DNA from: Paenibacillus macerans
GTDB taxonomy: Bacteria > Bacillota > Bacilli > Paenibacillales > Paenibacillaceae
NCBI RefSeq assembly: GCF_023715465.1
Contig: NZ_JAMBOE010000010.1
Location: forward strand, 169,731 to 233,730
DNA: 64,000 nucleotides
Reading direction: 5' to 3'
The notes beneath the pieces were generated by a model. The model ran no database searches. It had not been told where the DNA came from and saw nothing but the letters and a program-made list of their open reading frames with translations. This document shows positions 17,719 through 26,688 of the stretch, in pieces. The translations under genes and the position numbers were made by a program. How positions within the stretch are numbered: the stretch's first letter is position 1; every line of letters starts with the position of its first letter.

Positions 17719-19005
17719 TTAGTGTTTCAGGTTGTAGAAAGATTTCAAGCCGTTGTACTGAGCCAAATCGGCCAATTGGTCTTCGATGCGGAGCAATTGG
17801 TTGTACTTGGCGATCCGGTCCGTACGGGAAGGAGCACCAGTTTTGATTTGGCCAGCGTTCGTTGCCACAGCGATATCGGCGATCGTGCTGTCTTCGGATT
17901 CGCCGGAACGGTGGGAGACAACCGCAGTGTAGCCTGCGCGTTTCGCCATTTCGATCGCGTCGAACGTTTCAGTCAGCGTACCGATTTGGTTTACTTTGAT
18001 CAGGATCGAGTTGCCGATGCCTTCATTGATGCCTTTTTCCAGACGTTCGGTGTTGGTGACGAACAGGTCGTCACCGACGAGTTGGATTTTGCTGCCCAGT
18101 TTTTGGGTGAGCAGTTTCCAGCCTTCCCAGTCGTCTTCAGCGCAGCCGTCTTCGATCGTGATGATCGGATATTTGTCTACCCAAGAAGCGAGCAGGTCAA
18201 CGAATTCCGCGGAAGTGAAGGATTTGCCTTCGCCTTCCAGGTGGTATTTGCCGTCTTTGAAGAACTCAGTGGAAGCAACGTCCATACCCAGGAATACGTC
18301 TTTACCTGGAGTGTAGCCGGCTTTGGTGATAGCTTCCATGATCGAGGACAACGCGTCTTCATTGGAAGTGAAGTTCGGAGCGAAGCCGCCTTCGTCGCCA
18401 ACCGCAGTGTTCAGGCCTTTGTCCTTCAATACGGACTTCAGGTTGTGGAAAATTTCCGCACCGGTACGCAGAGCTTCCTTGAAGGAAGGAGCGCCTACAG
18501 GCAGGATCATGAACTCTTGCACGTCAACGTTGTTGTCGGCATGCGCGCCGCCGTTTACGATATTCATCATCGGAACCGGAAGCTGCTTGGCGTTGAATCC
18601 GCCAAGGTATGTGTACAGCGGCAGGTCCAGAGCGTCAGCGGCTGCGCGGGCAACAGCCATGGAAACCGCCAGGATAGCGTTGGCGCCGAGTTTGCCTTTG
18701 TTCGGCGTGCCGTCCAAAGTGATCATCAATTTGTCAATGCCGATTTGGTCCAAAGCGTCCATGCCGATTACTTCAGGCGCGATGATTTCGTTGACGTTCT
18801 CAACGGCTTTCAATACGCCTTTGCCCAGGTAACGGGATTTGTCGCCGTCGCGAAGCTCAACGGCTTCGTGCGCGCCAGTGGAAGCGCCGGAAGGAACAAT
18901 GGCGCGTCCGATCGCGCCGGACTCGAGGTAAACTTCAACTTCAACCGTAGGGTTGCCGCGGGAGTCAAGGACTTCGCGTGCGTATACTTCAGAAATAATT
19001 GTCAT
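17719..19005 (-). CDS. eno: Enolase
   Basis: Converts 2-phosphoglycerate to phosphoenolpyruvate. It has 428 residues, the standard length. Visible motifs are EVYAREVLDSRGNPTVEVEV at the N-terminus, SGASTGAHEA (substrate loop), GDDLFVTN with a Mg ligand Asp, ILIKVNQIGTLTE (catalytic Lys) and SHRSGESED near the C-terminus. It is the last gene of the cggR-gapA-pgk-tpiA-gpmI-eno operon, with a strong RBS in the 54-bp gap after gpmI. Confidence 0.99.
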   Translation of the reverse strand: MTIISEVYAREVLDSRGNPTVEVEVYLESGAIGRAIVPSGASTGAHEAVELRDGDKSRYLGKGVLKAVENVNEIIAPEVIGMDALDQIGIDKLMITLDGTPNKGKLGANAILAVSMAVARAAADALDLPLYTYLGGFNAKQLPVPMMNIVNGGAHADNNVDVQEFMILPVGAPSFKEALRTGAEIFHNLKSVLKDKGLNTAVGDEGGFAPNFTSNEDALSSIMEAITKAGYTPGKDVFLGMDVASTEFFKDGKYHLEGEGKSFTSAEFVDLLASWVDKYPIITIEDGCAEDDWEGWKLLTQKLGSKIQLVGDDLFVTNTERLEKGINEGIGNSILIKVNQIGTLTETFDAIEMAKRAGYTAVVSHRSGESEDSTIADIAVATNAGQIKTGAPSRTDRIAKYNQLLRIEDQLADLAQYNGLKSFYNLKH

Positions 19006-19059
19006 GGTATAGTCTCCTTGTTTAATATTTTAATTATACAGCTTGTTATACGGTTTGAC

Positions 19060-20607
19060 TTACGCCTTGCGGCTGGCGATCATCGACTTGCCGGTCATTT
19101 CCGGCGGCTGCGGCAGACCCATCAGATCGAGCAGCGTCGGCGCCACATCGGCGAGGATGCCTTTGTCGCGCAGCACGACATTTTCGTCGGTCACGATAAA
19201 CGGAACCGGGAAGGTCGTATGCGCGGTGAAAGGACGGCCTTGCTCGTCGAACACCATGTCGGCGTTGCCGTGGTCAGCGATGATGACTACAACTCCGCCC
19301 TTCGCCTTGACGGCGTCAACCACTTTGCCGACGCATTCGTCGGTCACTTCGACCGCTTTTTTCGTCGGCTCCAGCATGCCGGAGTGGCCGACCATGTCCG
19401 GGTTGGCAAAGTTCAAGATGATCGCGTCGTGTTTATCCGCTTCGATCTCTTTCACGCAAGCCTCAGCGACTTCATAAGCGCTCATTTCCGGCTTGAGGTC
19501 ATAGGTCGCGACCTTTGGCGAATTGATCAGGACGCGCGTTTCTCCCGGAAGCTCGACGTCGCGGCCACCGCTGAAGAAAAACGTCACGTGCGGATATTTT
19601 TCCGTTTCGGCGATGCGCAGCTGCTTTTTGCCGTGCTGCACAAGCACTTCGCCAAACGTGTTGTCGAGATCCTTCGGTTTGTAGGCTACGTAGCCTTGCA
19701 CCGATTCCGCAAACAGAGTCAGGCACACGAAGTGCAGGTCCGTCGGGAATTTCGGTCCGCGGTCAAAGCCTTGGAAATCCTTGTTCGTGAACACGTTGGA
19801 CAACTGAATCGCCCGGTCCGGACGGAAGTTAAGGAAGACGATGGAGTCACCGGATTCCACCTGCGCGACCGGCTCGCCTTTGTCGTCGACGATCACGGTC
19901 GGCATGACGAATTCGTCAAATACCGACTTCTCGTAGGACTCGGTGACGGCCTTGATCGGGTCCGTATATTTCGGACCTTCGGCATAAACCATGGCCCGGT
20001 ACGATTTCTCCACGCGGTCCCAGCGTTTGTCGCGGTCCATCGCGTAGTAACGGCCTTGCACCGTAGCGATTTTGCCGATGCCGACTTCGTTCATCTTGGC
20101 GATCAGCTTCTCCAGGAAGCCTTTCGCACTGTCTGGAGCCACGTCGCGGCCATCGAGGAACGCATGCACGTATACATCGTGCATATCTTCTTTTTTGGCC
20201 AGCTCGAGCATCGCGAACAAATGGTTAATGTGGCTGTGCACGCCGCCGTCGGACAAAAGCCCGTACAGATGAAGCTTCTTGCCTTTGGATTTGGCGCTGC
20301 GAACCGCGTTCACCAACGTTTCGTTTTCGAAAAATTCGCCTTCGCGAATCGATTTGGAAATCCGGGTCAAGTCCTGGTACACGATCCGGCCGGCTCCGAT
20401 GTTCAGGTGTCCGACTTCGGAGTTCCCCATTTGGCCTTCCGGCAAACCGACCGCTTCGCCGCTAGCCGTCAGGGTCGTGTTCGGATACTGCTTCAGGTAA
20501 CGGTCGTAGTTCGGCTTATGGGCTTGCGCTACAGCGTTGCCCTCTACCGTGTCACGAAGTCCGAAGCCGTCCATGATGATCAATGCTACAGGTTTTGGAG
20601 CAGCCAT
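19060..20607 (-). CDS. gpmI: 2,3-bisphosphoglycerate-independent phosphoglycerate mutase
   Basis: Interconverts 3- and 2-phosphoglycerate using two metal ions. It has 515 residues, normal for iPGM. LIIMDGFGLRD carries the first metal-binding Asp, QMGNSEVGHLNIGAGR contains the phosphorylated Ser, and IIADHGNAD carries further metal ligands. Its ATG directly abuts the tpiA stop with no gap, so its RBS lies within the tpiA end and translation is coupled. Confidence 0.99.
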   Translation of the reverse strand: MAAPKPVALIIMDGFGLRDTVEGNAVAQAHKPNYDRYLKQYPNTTLTASGEAVGLPEGQMGNSEVGHLNIGAGRIVYQDLTRISKSIREGEFFENETLVNAVRSAKSKGKKLHLYGLLSDGGVHSHINHLFAMLELAKKEDMHDVYVHAFLDGRDVAPDSAKGFLEKLIAKMNEVGIGKIATVQGRYYAMDRDKRWDRVEKSYRAMVYAEGPKYTDPIKAVTESYEKSVFDEFVMPTVIVDDKGEPVAQVESGDSIVFLNFRPDRAIQLSNVFTNKDFQGFDRGPKFPTDLHFVCLTLFAESVQGYVAYKPKDLDNTFGEVLVQHGKKQLRIAETEKYPHVTFFFSGGRDVELPGETRVLINSPKVATYDLKPEMSAYEVAEACVKEIEADKHDAIILNFANPDMVGHSGMLEPTKKAVEVTDECVGKVVDAVKAKGGVVVIIADHGNADMVFDEQGRPFTAHTTFPVPFIVTDENVVLRDKGILADVAPTLLDLMGLPQPPEMTGKSMIASRKA

Positions 20608-21360
20608 TTACTTCGCCCCCTCAACGAGTTGAACATAGGAAGCCGGCTGCAGGCTGGCACCGCCGACGAGCGCGCCGTCGATGTCGCTTTGGCTCATATA
20701 TTCCTTCACGTTCTCCGGCTTCACGCTGCCGCCGTATTGGATGCGGATTTTGCTGGCTACATCGTCGCCGTACAATCCTTTAACCAGGCTGCGGATATAG
20801 GAAATGACTTCGTTCGCGTCCGCGGATGTGGACGATTTCCCAGTGCCAATGGCCCAGATTGGCTCATACGCAATGACGACCTGCGCCGCTTGCTCTGCAG
20901 TCAGCCCTTGAAGCGCCGCCTCGGTTTGCACCTTTACGACGTCCTTCGTTTTGCCGGCTTCCCGCTCCTCGAGCTTTTCGCCAACGCAAGGAATCGGAGT
21001 CAAACCGTGTTTAAACGCGGCATGAATCTTCTTGTTTACGATCTCGTCGGTTTCGCCAAAATAAGCCCGGCGCTCGGAATGCCCGATGATAACGTAGTCC
21101 ACGCCGAGTTCTTTCAGCATACGTCCGCTGATTTCGCCGGTGAAAGCACCTTCGTCTTCAAAATGCATGTTTTGCGCGCCGATTTTGATCGACGTTCCTT
21201 TTGCGGCTTCCACCAAAGCCGGAAGGTTGGTGAATGGAGCGCAAATCACGCTCTCAACGCCCGCCACTTCCGCTTTTCCTTTTGCCTCTTCAAAAAAAGC
21301 TTTTGCTTCGGAAACCGTCTTAAACATCTTCCAGTTCCCGGCAATAATAGGTGTTCTCAT
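20608..21360 (-). CDS. tpiA: Triosephosphate isomerase
   Basis: Interconverts dihydroxyacetone phosphate and glyceraldehyde-3-phosphate. It has 250 residues when started at MRTPIIAGNWKMFK, which has AAGGAG at a proper distance; a longer in-frame extension runs into the upstream repeat and is not likely translated. Catalytic Lys is in GNWKM, catalytic His in IIGHSERRAYFGE and catalytic Glu in VIAYEPIWAIGTGK. The phosphate loop GGSVKPEN is present. Confidence 0.99.
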   Translation of the reverse strand: MRTPIIAGNWKMFKTVSEAKAFFEEAKGKAEVAGVESVICAPFTNLPALVEAAKGTSIKIGAQNMHFEDEGAFTGEISGRMLKELGVDYVIIGHSERRAYFGETDEIVNKKIHAAFKHGLTPIPCVGEKLEEREAGKTKDVVKVQTEAALQGLTAEQAAQVVIAYEPIWAIGTGKSSTSADANEVISYIRSLVKGLYGDDVASKIRIQYGGSVKPENVKEYMSQSDIDGALVGGASLQPASYVQLVEGAK

Positions 21361-21389
21361 GGAGCCAACTCCTTTACTTCTTAAGGGTA

Positions 21390-21555
21390 GTTCAAAAATC
21401 AGCTTTTGATCACGAAGTGAACCACGAAGTTTATTCGGCATCGAATCTTGAATTCAGCCGGGCCTTCCGTTGCTCACGTACCCAAAACGTACGCTCCGCT
21501 ACTCAGTCCCTAGCTTCATCCAACCTTCTCGGTGCTGAAAACCCGATTTTTGAAC
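21390..21555. repeat. Large imperfect palindromic intergenic repeat inside the glycolytic operon
   Basis: The ends GTTCAAAAATC and GATTTTTGAAC are perfect 11-bp inverted repeats 166 bp apart. Between them lie further complementary segments and an ACGTACCCAAAACGTACG hairpin. It separates pgk from tpiA, so the transcript should carry a large fold there. It looks like a palindromic REP-type element, but only one copy lies in the window. Confidence 0.6.
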
Positions 21556-21596
21556 AATTCATTTAAAGGTAGTTCAATTCATCATTTTTTGACGTC

Positions 21597-22778
21597 TTAC
21601 TTATCGTTCAAAGCTACAACGCCCGGAAGCGCCTTGCCTTCCATAAATTCGAGGGATGCGCCGCCGCCGGTGGAGATGTGGTCCATTTTCGACGCCAGGT
21701 TGAATTTCTCAGCTGCCGCTGCGGAATCGCCGCCGCCGATGATCGTGTAACCTTTCGTCTCTGCGCAAGCTTCAGCTACTTCCTTCGTTCCGTTCGCAAA
21801 GATGTCGATTTCGAATACGCCCATCGGCCCGTTCCAAACGACCAGCTTGGAGTTTTTAATAACGTCGGCATACATAGCGCGCGTTTTCGGTCCGATGTCC
21901 ACGCCTTCCCAATCGGCCGGAATGCTGTCGATGTCAACGGCTTTGTGGTTGGCCGTGGCACTGAAATCGTCGGCAACGATGCAGTCTACCGGAAGCAAGA
22001 ACTTCTTGCCGAGCTTTTTCGCTTTCTCAATGAAGCCGAGTGCAACATCCAGTTTGCTGTCATCCAACAGCGATTGGCCGATTTCATAGCCTTGAGCTTT
22101 GAAGAACGTATAGGCCAGACCGCCGCCGATCAGCACGTTGTCCGCGATGTTCAGCAGGTTGTCGATAACGTCGATTTTGTCTTTAACTTTCGATCCGCCG
22201 ATAATGGCCGTAAAAGGACGATCCGGGTTCGACAATGCTTTGCCGAGGACGGACAATTCTTTTTCCATCAACAGGCCGGACACGGCAGGCAGGTAATGCG
22301 CGATGCCTTCGGTCGACGCATGCGCCCGGTGAGCCGCGCCAAACGCGTCGTTGACGAACAGGTCGGCAAGCTCCGCGAATTGTTTGGCCAGTTCCGGATC
22401 GTTTTTCTCTTCGCCCGGATAGAAACGGACGTTTTCCAGCACCAGTACATCACCGTTGTTCAATTGAGCCACTTTTGCCTTAACCGCGTCGCCAACCGCT
22501 TCATCGGCTTTTGCTACCGGCTTGCCGAGCAGCTCGGACAAGCGTTCTGCAGCCTGGGTAAGGCGCATCGATTCGTTCACTTGACCCTTCGGACGTCCCA
22601 AGTGGCTGGCAAGAATGATTTTCGCGCCTTTTTCAATCAAGTAGTTGATCGTTGGCAGCGTTTCGCGGATCCGGGTATCATCGGTAATTTTACCGTCTTG
22701 CATCGGCACGTTGAAATCGACGCGGACAAATACGCGTTTTCCGGTTACTTCCACATCACGTACACTTTTCTTGTTCAT
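21597..22778 (-). CDS. pgk: Phosphoglycerate kinase
   Basis: Transfers phosphate from 1,3-bisphosphoglycerate to ADP. It has 393 residues. I use ATG at 22778 (MNKKSVRDVE), nine bases after AGGAGG; the in-frame GTG six bases earlier is too close to that RBS. Motifs include RVDFNVPMQDGKITD at the N-terminus, ASHLGRPKG, IIGGSKVKDKI and the C-terminal nucleotide loop GGGDSAAAAEKF. It is third in the operon. Confidence 0.99.
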   Translation of the reverse strand: MNKKSVRDVEVTGKRVFVRVDFNVPMQDGKITDDTRIRETLPTINYLIEKGAKIILASHLGRPKGQVNESMRLTQAAERLSELLGKPVAKADEAVGDAVKAKVAQLNNGDVLVLENVRFYPGEEKNDPELAKQFAELADLFVNDAFGAAHRAHASTEGIAHYLPAVSGLLMEKELSVLGKALSNPDRPFTAIIGGSKVKDKIDVIDNLLNIADNVLIGGGLAYTFFKAQGYEIGQSLLDDSKLDVALGFIEKAKKLGKKFLLPVDCIVADDFSATANHKAVDIDSIPADWEGVDIGPKTRAMYADVIKNSKLVVWNGPMGVFEIDIFANGTKEVAEACAETKGYTIIGGGDSAAAAEKFNLASKMDHISTGGGASLEFMEGKALPGVVALNDK

Positions 22779-22934
22779 CTCCACGTTCCTCCTAAAGGTG
22801 TGCGCGGGCTTCTCCCATGCATCGAAAACCGCGCATCCACGGCTATGATTCTGATTTCTCTCCTAAGCGTAAGTCTGTATCTCTATATTTTTTATTTAAG
22901 TATGTGTGTGTGAATATCGTTCTTGCTTCAAGAC

Positions 22935-22972
22935 CAAAGAGGAGGCCTATTGACAGGTTGCTCCTCTTTGGG
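22935..22972 (-). other. Stem-loop between gapA and pgk
   Basis: CCAAAGAGGAG pairs perfectly with CTCCTCTTTGG (11 bp) within the operon. There is no T run, so it is more likely an RNA-processing or stabilising hairpin than a terminator. In B. subtilis the same operon is cleaved near cggR-gapA, but equivalence here is only an analogy. Confidence 0.5.
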
Positions 22973-22996
22973 ATTTATATCAGATTGGCTGAGATA

Positions 22997-24007
22997 TTAC
23001 TTAACTTTCTTTGCGAAGTATTCCAAAGTACGAACCAATTGAGCGGTGTAGGACATTTCATTATCGTACCAAGCCACGGTTTTAACGAGCTGTTGGTCGC
23101 CCACAGTCAGTACTTTCGTTTGAGTAGCGTCGAACAGGGAACCGAAAGTCATGCCTTTGATATCCGAAGATACGATTTCGTCTTCCGTGTAGCCGTAAGT
23201 TTCCGAATCGGAAGCGGCTTTCATAACAGCGTTCACTTCTTCGGCAGTAACTTTGGTTTTCAGAACGGTAACAAGCTCGGTCAAGGAACCGGTCGGTACA
23301 GGCACGCGTTGAGCGGCGCCGTCCAGTTTACCTTGCAGATCAGGGATAACGAGGCCGATGGCTTTAGCTGCACCGGTCGTGTTAGGAATGATGTTTTCGG
23401 CAGCGGCGCGGGCACGGCGGAAGTCACCTTTCGCATGCGGAGCGTCCAGCGTGTTTTGGTCGCCGGTGTATGCGTGGATCGTCGTCATCAAACCTTCTAC
23501 GATACCGAATTTGTCGTTCAATGCTTTAGCCATAGGAGCCAAGCAGTTTGTCGTACAGGAAGCGCCGGAGATAACCGTTTCGGAGCCGTCCAGGATTTCA
23601 TGGTTCACGTTGTAAACGACCGTTTTCATGTCGCCGGTAGCCGGAGCGGAGATAACGACTTTCTTCGCGCCGCCTTTCAGGTGAAGCTCAGCTTTTTCTT
23701 TCGTTGTGAAGAAGCCTGTGCACTCCAGAACGATGTCTACGCCAAGCTCGCCCCAAGGCAGTTCTTCAGGGTTGCGGTTAGCCAGAACCTTAACTTCTTT
23801 GCCGTTAACTTTGAAGAAGCCGTCATGAACTTCGACGTCGCCTTCGAATTTGCCTTGCGTTGTATCATATTTCAACAGGTGAGCCAGCATTTTGGCGTCC
23901 GTCAGGTCGTTGATAGCTACTACTTCGATGCCTTCCACATTTTGAATGCGGCGGAAAGCCAGGCGTCCGATACGTCCGAAACCGTTAATACCTACTTTTA
24001 CACTCAT
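22997..24007 (-). CDS. gapA: Glyceraldehyde-3-phosphate dehydrogenase, glycolytic type
   Basis: NAD-dependent oxidation of glyceraldehyde-3-phosphate. It has 336 residues. The N-terminal Rossmann motif is VGINGFGRIGRLAFRR, the catalytic Cys is in SGASCTTNCLAP (about residue 152), and WYDNEMSYTAQLVRTLEYF closes the protein. TAGGAGG precedes the ATG. It follows cggR in the usual order, which marks it as the glycolytic rather than the gluconeogenic paralogue. Confidence 0.99.
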   Translation of the reverse strand: MSVKVGINGFGRIGRLAFRRIQNVEGIEVVAINDLTDAKMLAHLLKYDTTQGKFEGDVEVHDGFFKVNGKEVKVLANRNPEELPWGELGVDIVLECTGFFTTKEKAELHLKGGAKKVVISAPATGDMKTVVYNVNHEILDGSETVISGASCTTNCLAPMAKALNDKFGIVEGLMTTIHAYTGDQNTLDAPHAKGDFRRARAAAENIIPNTTGAAKAIGLVIPDLQGKLDGAAQRVPVPTGSLTELVTVLKTKVTAEEVNAVMKAASDSETYGYTEDEIVSSDIKGMTFGSLFDATQTKVLTVGDQQLVKTVAWYDNEMSYTAQLVRTLEYFAKKVK

Positions 24008-24085
24008 GAATAGTTCCTCCTAGTGTTGGTTTTTTTATTATTCAAGACAGGCTAAAAAGCCCGCCATGAGTAAACATCATTAGCT

Positions 24086-25150
24086 TCACTTGATTTCTTG
24101 CTTGTCACCCTGCCCAAGCTGGGTTACGATCTCCACCGCGGCGGCCTCGTCGATGACGAGAATGTCCTCTTGGCCAAAACGCAGCACGGCGTGAATCGCC
24201 TTGGCTTTGCTTTTGCCCCCGGCAATTCCGATCACGGTTTCCGTCTTCATGATGTCCTCCAGGCGCAGGCCCAGAGTCCGCATCTTATGGACGACGATGC
24301 CGTCTTCATTAAAATAATAGCCAAATGATTCCGCGACCGCGCCTTCCTTCCGGATTTGTTCGGTCACCTGCGGCTCCAGCTTGCGCCGCCGCGCCATCTC
24401 CATCGCGTCGCCGATGCCGTGCACCACGATTCGCGCTTGCCGGATCATATTGACGATGTCCTCGATATTCGGATCGTGGACAAGCGATTCGTACGCTTCC
24501 TTGCCGAGCAAATCAGGTACGTGCAGCAGGCGGTAACCTGCCCCCACTCGTTTCGCCATCCCGGATGCGATCGTGTTCGCCTGAATTTCCAGGCTCTCGC
24601 CCAATCCTCCGCGCGCAGGCACAAACCAGCTGTCCTTCATCATCACGTTATGCGGCGGATTCAGTTGCTCCGCCACCTCTGCCAGCGTCGTTCCGCCTGT
24701 GACGGCAACCCCGTCGCCCTCGTTCATGGAGCTTAAGAGCGCCCTGGCTCCCGCACGCCCCAGTTCCCGCTTCACCAGCGGTGAAGCATCGCAATCTCCG
24801 GGGACGACCACGACTTTGCGCAGGCCGTAGCTCTGACGGATCGCTTCTTCCAAATTGGCGAGGCCAAACAATTCCTTGACCACCGGCTCCAATTCCTCAA
24901 GCAAAAGCCTGCCCGCATCGCTGATTCTCATGCCGATATTCTCGATTTCAATCAGGCCCTGAGCCTTCAGAAGATCCGTTTCGGCCCGCAACACACGCTC
25001 CGTCATATCCAGTGAAGTTGCCAAGGTTCTGCGGCCAATTACGTCAGATAACATGATCTGATGAAGTATGGTGTACCTTTTCTTGAGAATGTCCATGAGA
25101 TCAGGCAGAAGCTGCTTCTGAATTTCCACAAGGTTACGCATGATCTCCAT
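24086..25150 (-). CDS. cggR: Central glycolytic genes repressor CggR
   Basis: SorC-family repressor of 354 residues that senses fructose-1,6-bisphosphate in known homologues. The N-terminal helix-turn-helix covers about residues 30-90 (GRRTLATSLDMTERVLRAET). The C-terminal sugar-phosphate domain has GDCDASPLVKRELGRAGA and GIAGGKSKAKAI. GAAGGAG sits nine bases before the ATG. It is the first gene of the operon and probably represses itself and the five enzymes through the operator 45-70 bp upstream. Confidence 0.96.
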   Translation of the reverse strand: MEIMRNLVEIQKQLLPDLMDILKKRYTILHQIMLSDVIGRRTLATSLDMTERVLRAETDLLKAQGLIEIENIGMRISDAGRLLLEELEPVVKELFGLANLEEAIRQSYGLRKVVVVPGDCDASPLVKRELGRAGARALLSSMNEGDGVAVTGGTTLAEVAEQLNPPHNVMMKDSWFVPARGGLGESLEIQANTIASGMAKRVGAGYRLLHVPDLLGKEAYESLVHDPNIEDIVNMIRQARIVVHGIGDAMEMARRRKLEPQVTEQIRKEGAVAESFGYYFNEDGIVVHKMRTLGLRLEDIMKTETVIGIAGGKSKAKAIHAVLRFGQEDILVIDEAAAVEIVTQLGQGDKQEIK

Positions 25151-25193
25151 TCCTGCAAGCTCCTTCTTCTCTCCAACTCCTTGGTCTTAAAAT

Positions 25194-25218
25194 GTCCCGG
25201 GTTAACTTTTTAAGTCCC
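25194..25218 (-). promoter_or_regulatory. CggR operator
   Basis: On the minus strand two GGGAC half-sites start exactly 20 bp apart, the same period as the B. subtilis operator CGGGAC-N6-TGTC-N4-CGGGAC. They sit directly downstream of the promoter, the expected roadblock position. Confidence 0.75.
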
Positions 25219-25224
25219 ACCGTT

Positions 25225-25253
25225 ATTTTAACCAATTTCTAGCGTGGTTGCAA
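25225..25253 (-). promoter_or_regulatory. Sigma-A promoter of the cggR glycolytic operon
   Basis: Read on the minus strand, TTGCAA (25248-25253) and TAAAAT (25225-25230) are 17 bp apart, immediately upstream of the CggR half-sites. Confidence 0.75.
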
Positions 25254-25360
25254 GCCTGACGTCCGTAGAATTCTCATTCTTTGGGCGTGTTATACAAACC
25301 TGTATAAAAAAAGTGGGAATGTAATGATCAACCATTTTTAACACTTGAAAATTACGCATA

Positions 25361-25407
25361 AAAAATAAAAATCCGCTTGCCGCATTAATTTGCGAACAGA
25401 GCGGATT
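25361..25407 (-). terminator. Intrinsic terminator of a small minus-strand transcript
   Basis: On the minus strand AATCCGCT pairs with AGCGGATT and is followed by TTTATTTTTT. It starts just six bases after the stop codon of the small ORF at 25413, which supports that ORF being a real gene. Confidence 0.75.
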
Positions 25408-25412
25408 CTTGG

Positions 25413-25580
25413 TTACCTCCGTCTTCTCTTCAATGGTTTTCTAGCCTCTTTGGACTTATCGATAGTTTCTCTGCCTAAATCCCGTTTTAGCAATCTCCCT
25501 CTGATGTCCAAAAGAATTAATATCACAACGCCAAGCAATATAATTATGAATATAATGGGATCTCCCCCTTTTTCAAAAAT
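25413..25580 (-). CDS. Possible small membrane protein with a non-canonical start
   Basis: An open frame of up to 55 codons encodes an Ile/Leu/Val-only membrane helix, then a charged tail ending in PLKRRRR. Such a helix followed by a basic tail is unlikely by chance. There is no ATG. Candidate starts are ATT at 25556, about seven bases after GGGGGAG, or in-frame TTG at 25538. A good terminator follows the stop at once. I do not recognise a family. It could also be a decayed gene that has lost its start. Confidence 0.42.
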   Translation of the reverse strand: MFEKGGDPIIFIIILLGVVILILLDIRGRLLKRDLGRETIDKSKEARKPLKRRRR

Positions 25581-25718
25581 TTAGCGTTCCACGTATCTAT
25601 AGTATCGCATACAAAAATATGTAAATAAAGGAACAATAAATTTACTTATTATCTCTATTATGTTATTATTATACATGGATTAAAATGGAAATATCACTTT
25701 TAAAGGAGGAAGGAAATC

Positions 25719-26393
25719 ATGAAATTCTTTCAGAACCTACTTCTCCTGTCAGTCATAACAGTACTTTCATTATCCGGGGCCGGAGCAGCAACAGCGTCTC
25801 CTGCAGAAAACACTCTAACGCCTGATCAAATTACGGCCTTAGAGAAAAGATTTGATGAGCTTGGTGTTAAGGAAGAGAAGAGAAGTTTACTGTTAGAGAA
25901 GATTGCGAAAGGCGAACTGTTGGATTCTGAGAATCCGAAAATGGAAGATAAAGGTATTGTAACCCACTCGGAGAATTTCAACACATTTAGCAAGACCCAA
26001 GAAAAGATTGTAAAGACCGAATATCCAGATGGCTCTATTACTATCAATGCTATAACCGGAGGTACAGCAACGTGTGGAAGCGGGTACTGTAATTTCAAAA
26101 AAGTGAAAATTTCTGGCGGAAACACGTTCATACAAGTTTATTACTACGTAGATTATACAAAAGTAGATCAGGGATTGGATTATATCGCAGATGCGTACGA
26201 TGAAAACCTTCAGGCAACCTTAGGTGCATCATATAGCGACGAAAAATTAACTATCGTTAGAGCGAAAGAAACCCTTAGAGATCCGGCAAAAGTGTCATTA
26301 AAATGGAACTTTTCCGGTGGTGGTTTAAAAACTACACAATATTTGCACTTTTACCTTGGGGACGACAAGGAAAGCGATGAGTTTGTGCGGTAA
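25719..26393 (+). CDS. Secreted protein of unknown function
   Basis: A 224-residue AT-rich gene with AAAGGAGG before the ATG. The N-terminus is a Sec signal peptide with a probable cleavage near ATAS-PAEN (about residue 28). An acidic helical segment follows (TALEKRFDELGVKEEKRSLL), then a beta-rich domain with one Cys pair (TATCGSGYCNF) that may form a disulfide. The C-terminal half is rich in Tyr and Lys. I do not recognise a family. It has its own terminator downstream and stands alone. Lower GC than the neighbours suggests acquisition. Confidence 0.75.
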   Translation: MKFFQNLLLLSVITVLSLSGAGAATASPAENTLTPDQITALEKRFDELGVKEEKRSLLLEKIAKGELLDSENPKMEDKGIVTHSENFNTFSKTQEKIVKTEYPDGSITINAITGGTATCGSGYCNFKKVKISGGNTFIQVYYYVDYTKVDQGLDYIADAYDENLQATLGASYSDEKLTIVRAKETLRDPAKVSLKWNFSGGGLKTTQYLHFYLGDDKESDEFVR

Positions 26394-26437
26394 GAATCAT
26401 CATTTCAGTCTTCTTGAATTTGTCCACTTTTAGTTGT

Positions 26438-26477
26438 AAGCTGGCGTCGGTACTCAACCGATGTCAGCTTTTTATTT
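26438..26477 (+). terminator. Terminator of the secreted-protein gene
   Basis: A 14-bp imperfect stem (AAGCTGgCgTCGGT with ACCGAtGtCAGCTT) is followed by TTTTATTTT, 45 bp after the stop. Confidence 0.85.
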
Positions 26478-26688
26478 TCGTTGCATCCGTTGCGGTTTTA
26501 AATTTTTTGTTTGTAGGCTATTTACCACATAGACCAATAGGGCATCGATCTTTTACGACGGATTTGGGGTAAATACATTATCCCATGTAAAAGTCGCAAG
26601 TCCTTTATGGTGTTTCGCCCTTATGCCTTGATTTTAATCAACAAAGAGTTGGATTTCATATTTCAAATTGCCTAGTACCTTGACCGAA

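Noticed and set aside
17650..21384. Very long open frame on the plus strand opposite eno, gpmI and tpiA
   Set aside because: It is antisense to three unmistakable glycolytic genes with full conserved motifs. It arises from strong codon bias on the other strand, and its product (rich in Arg, His, Val, Phe) has no recognisable domain.
21678..24013. Further long plus-strand frames opposite pgk and gapA
   Set aside because: Same codon-bias artefact; the minus-strand genes are certain.
25390..25584. Plus-strand 64-codon frame near 25.4 kb
   Set aside because: It lies opposite the better-supported small membrane ORF and its terminator, and it has no RBS.
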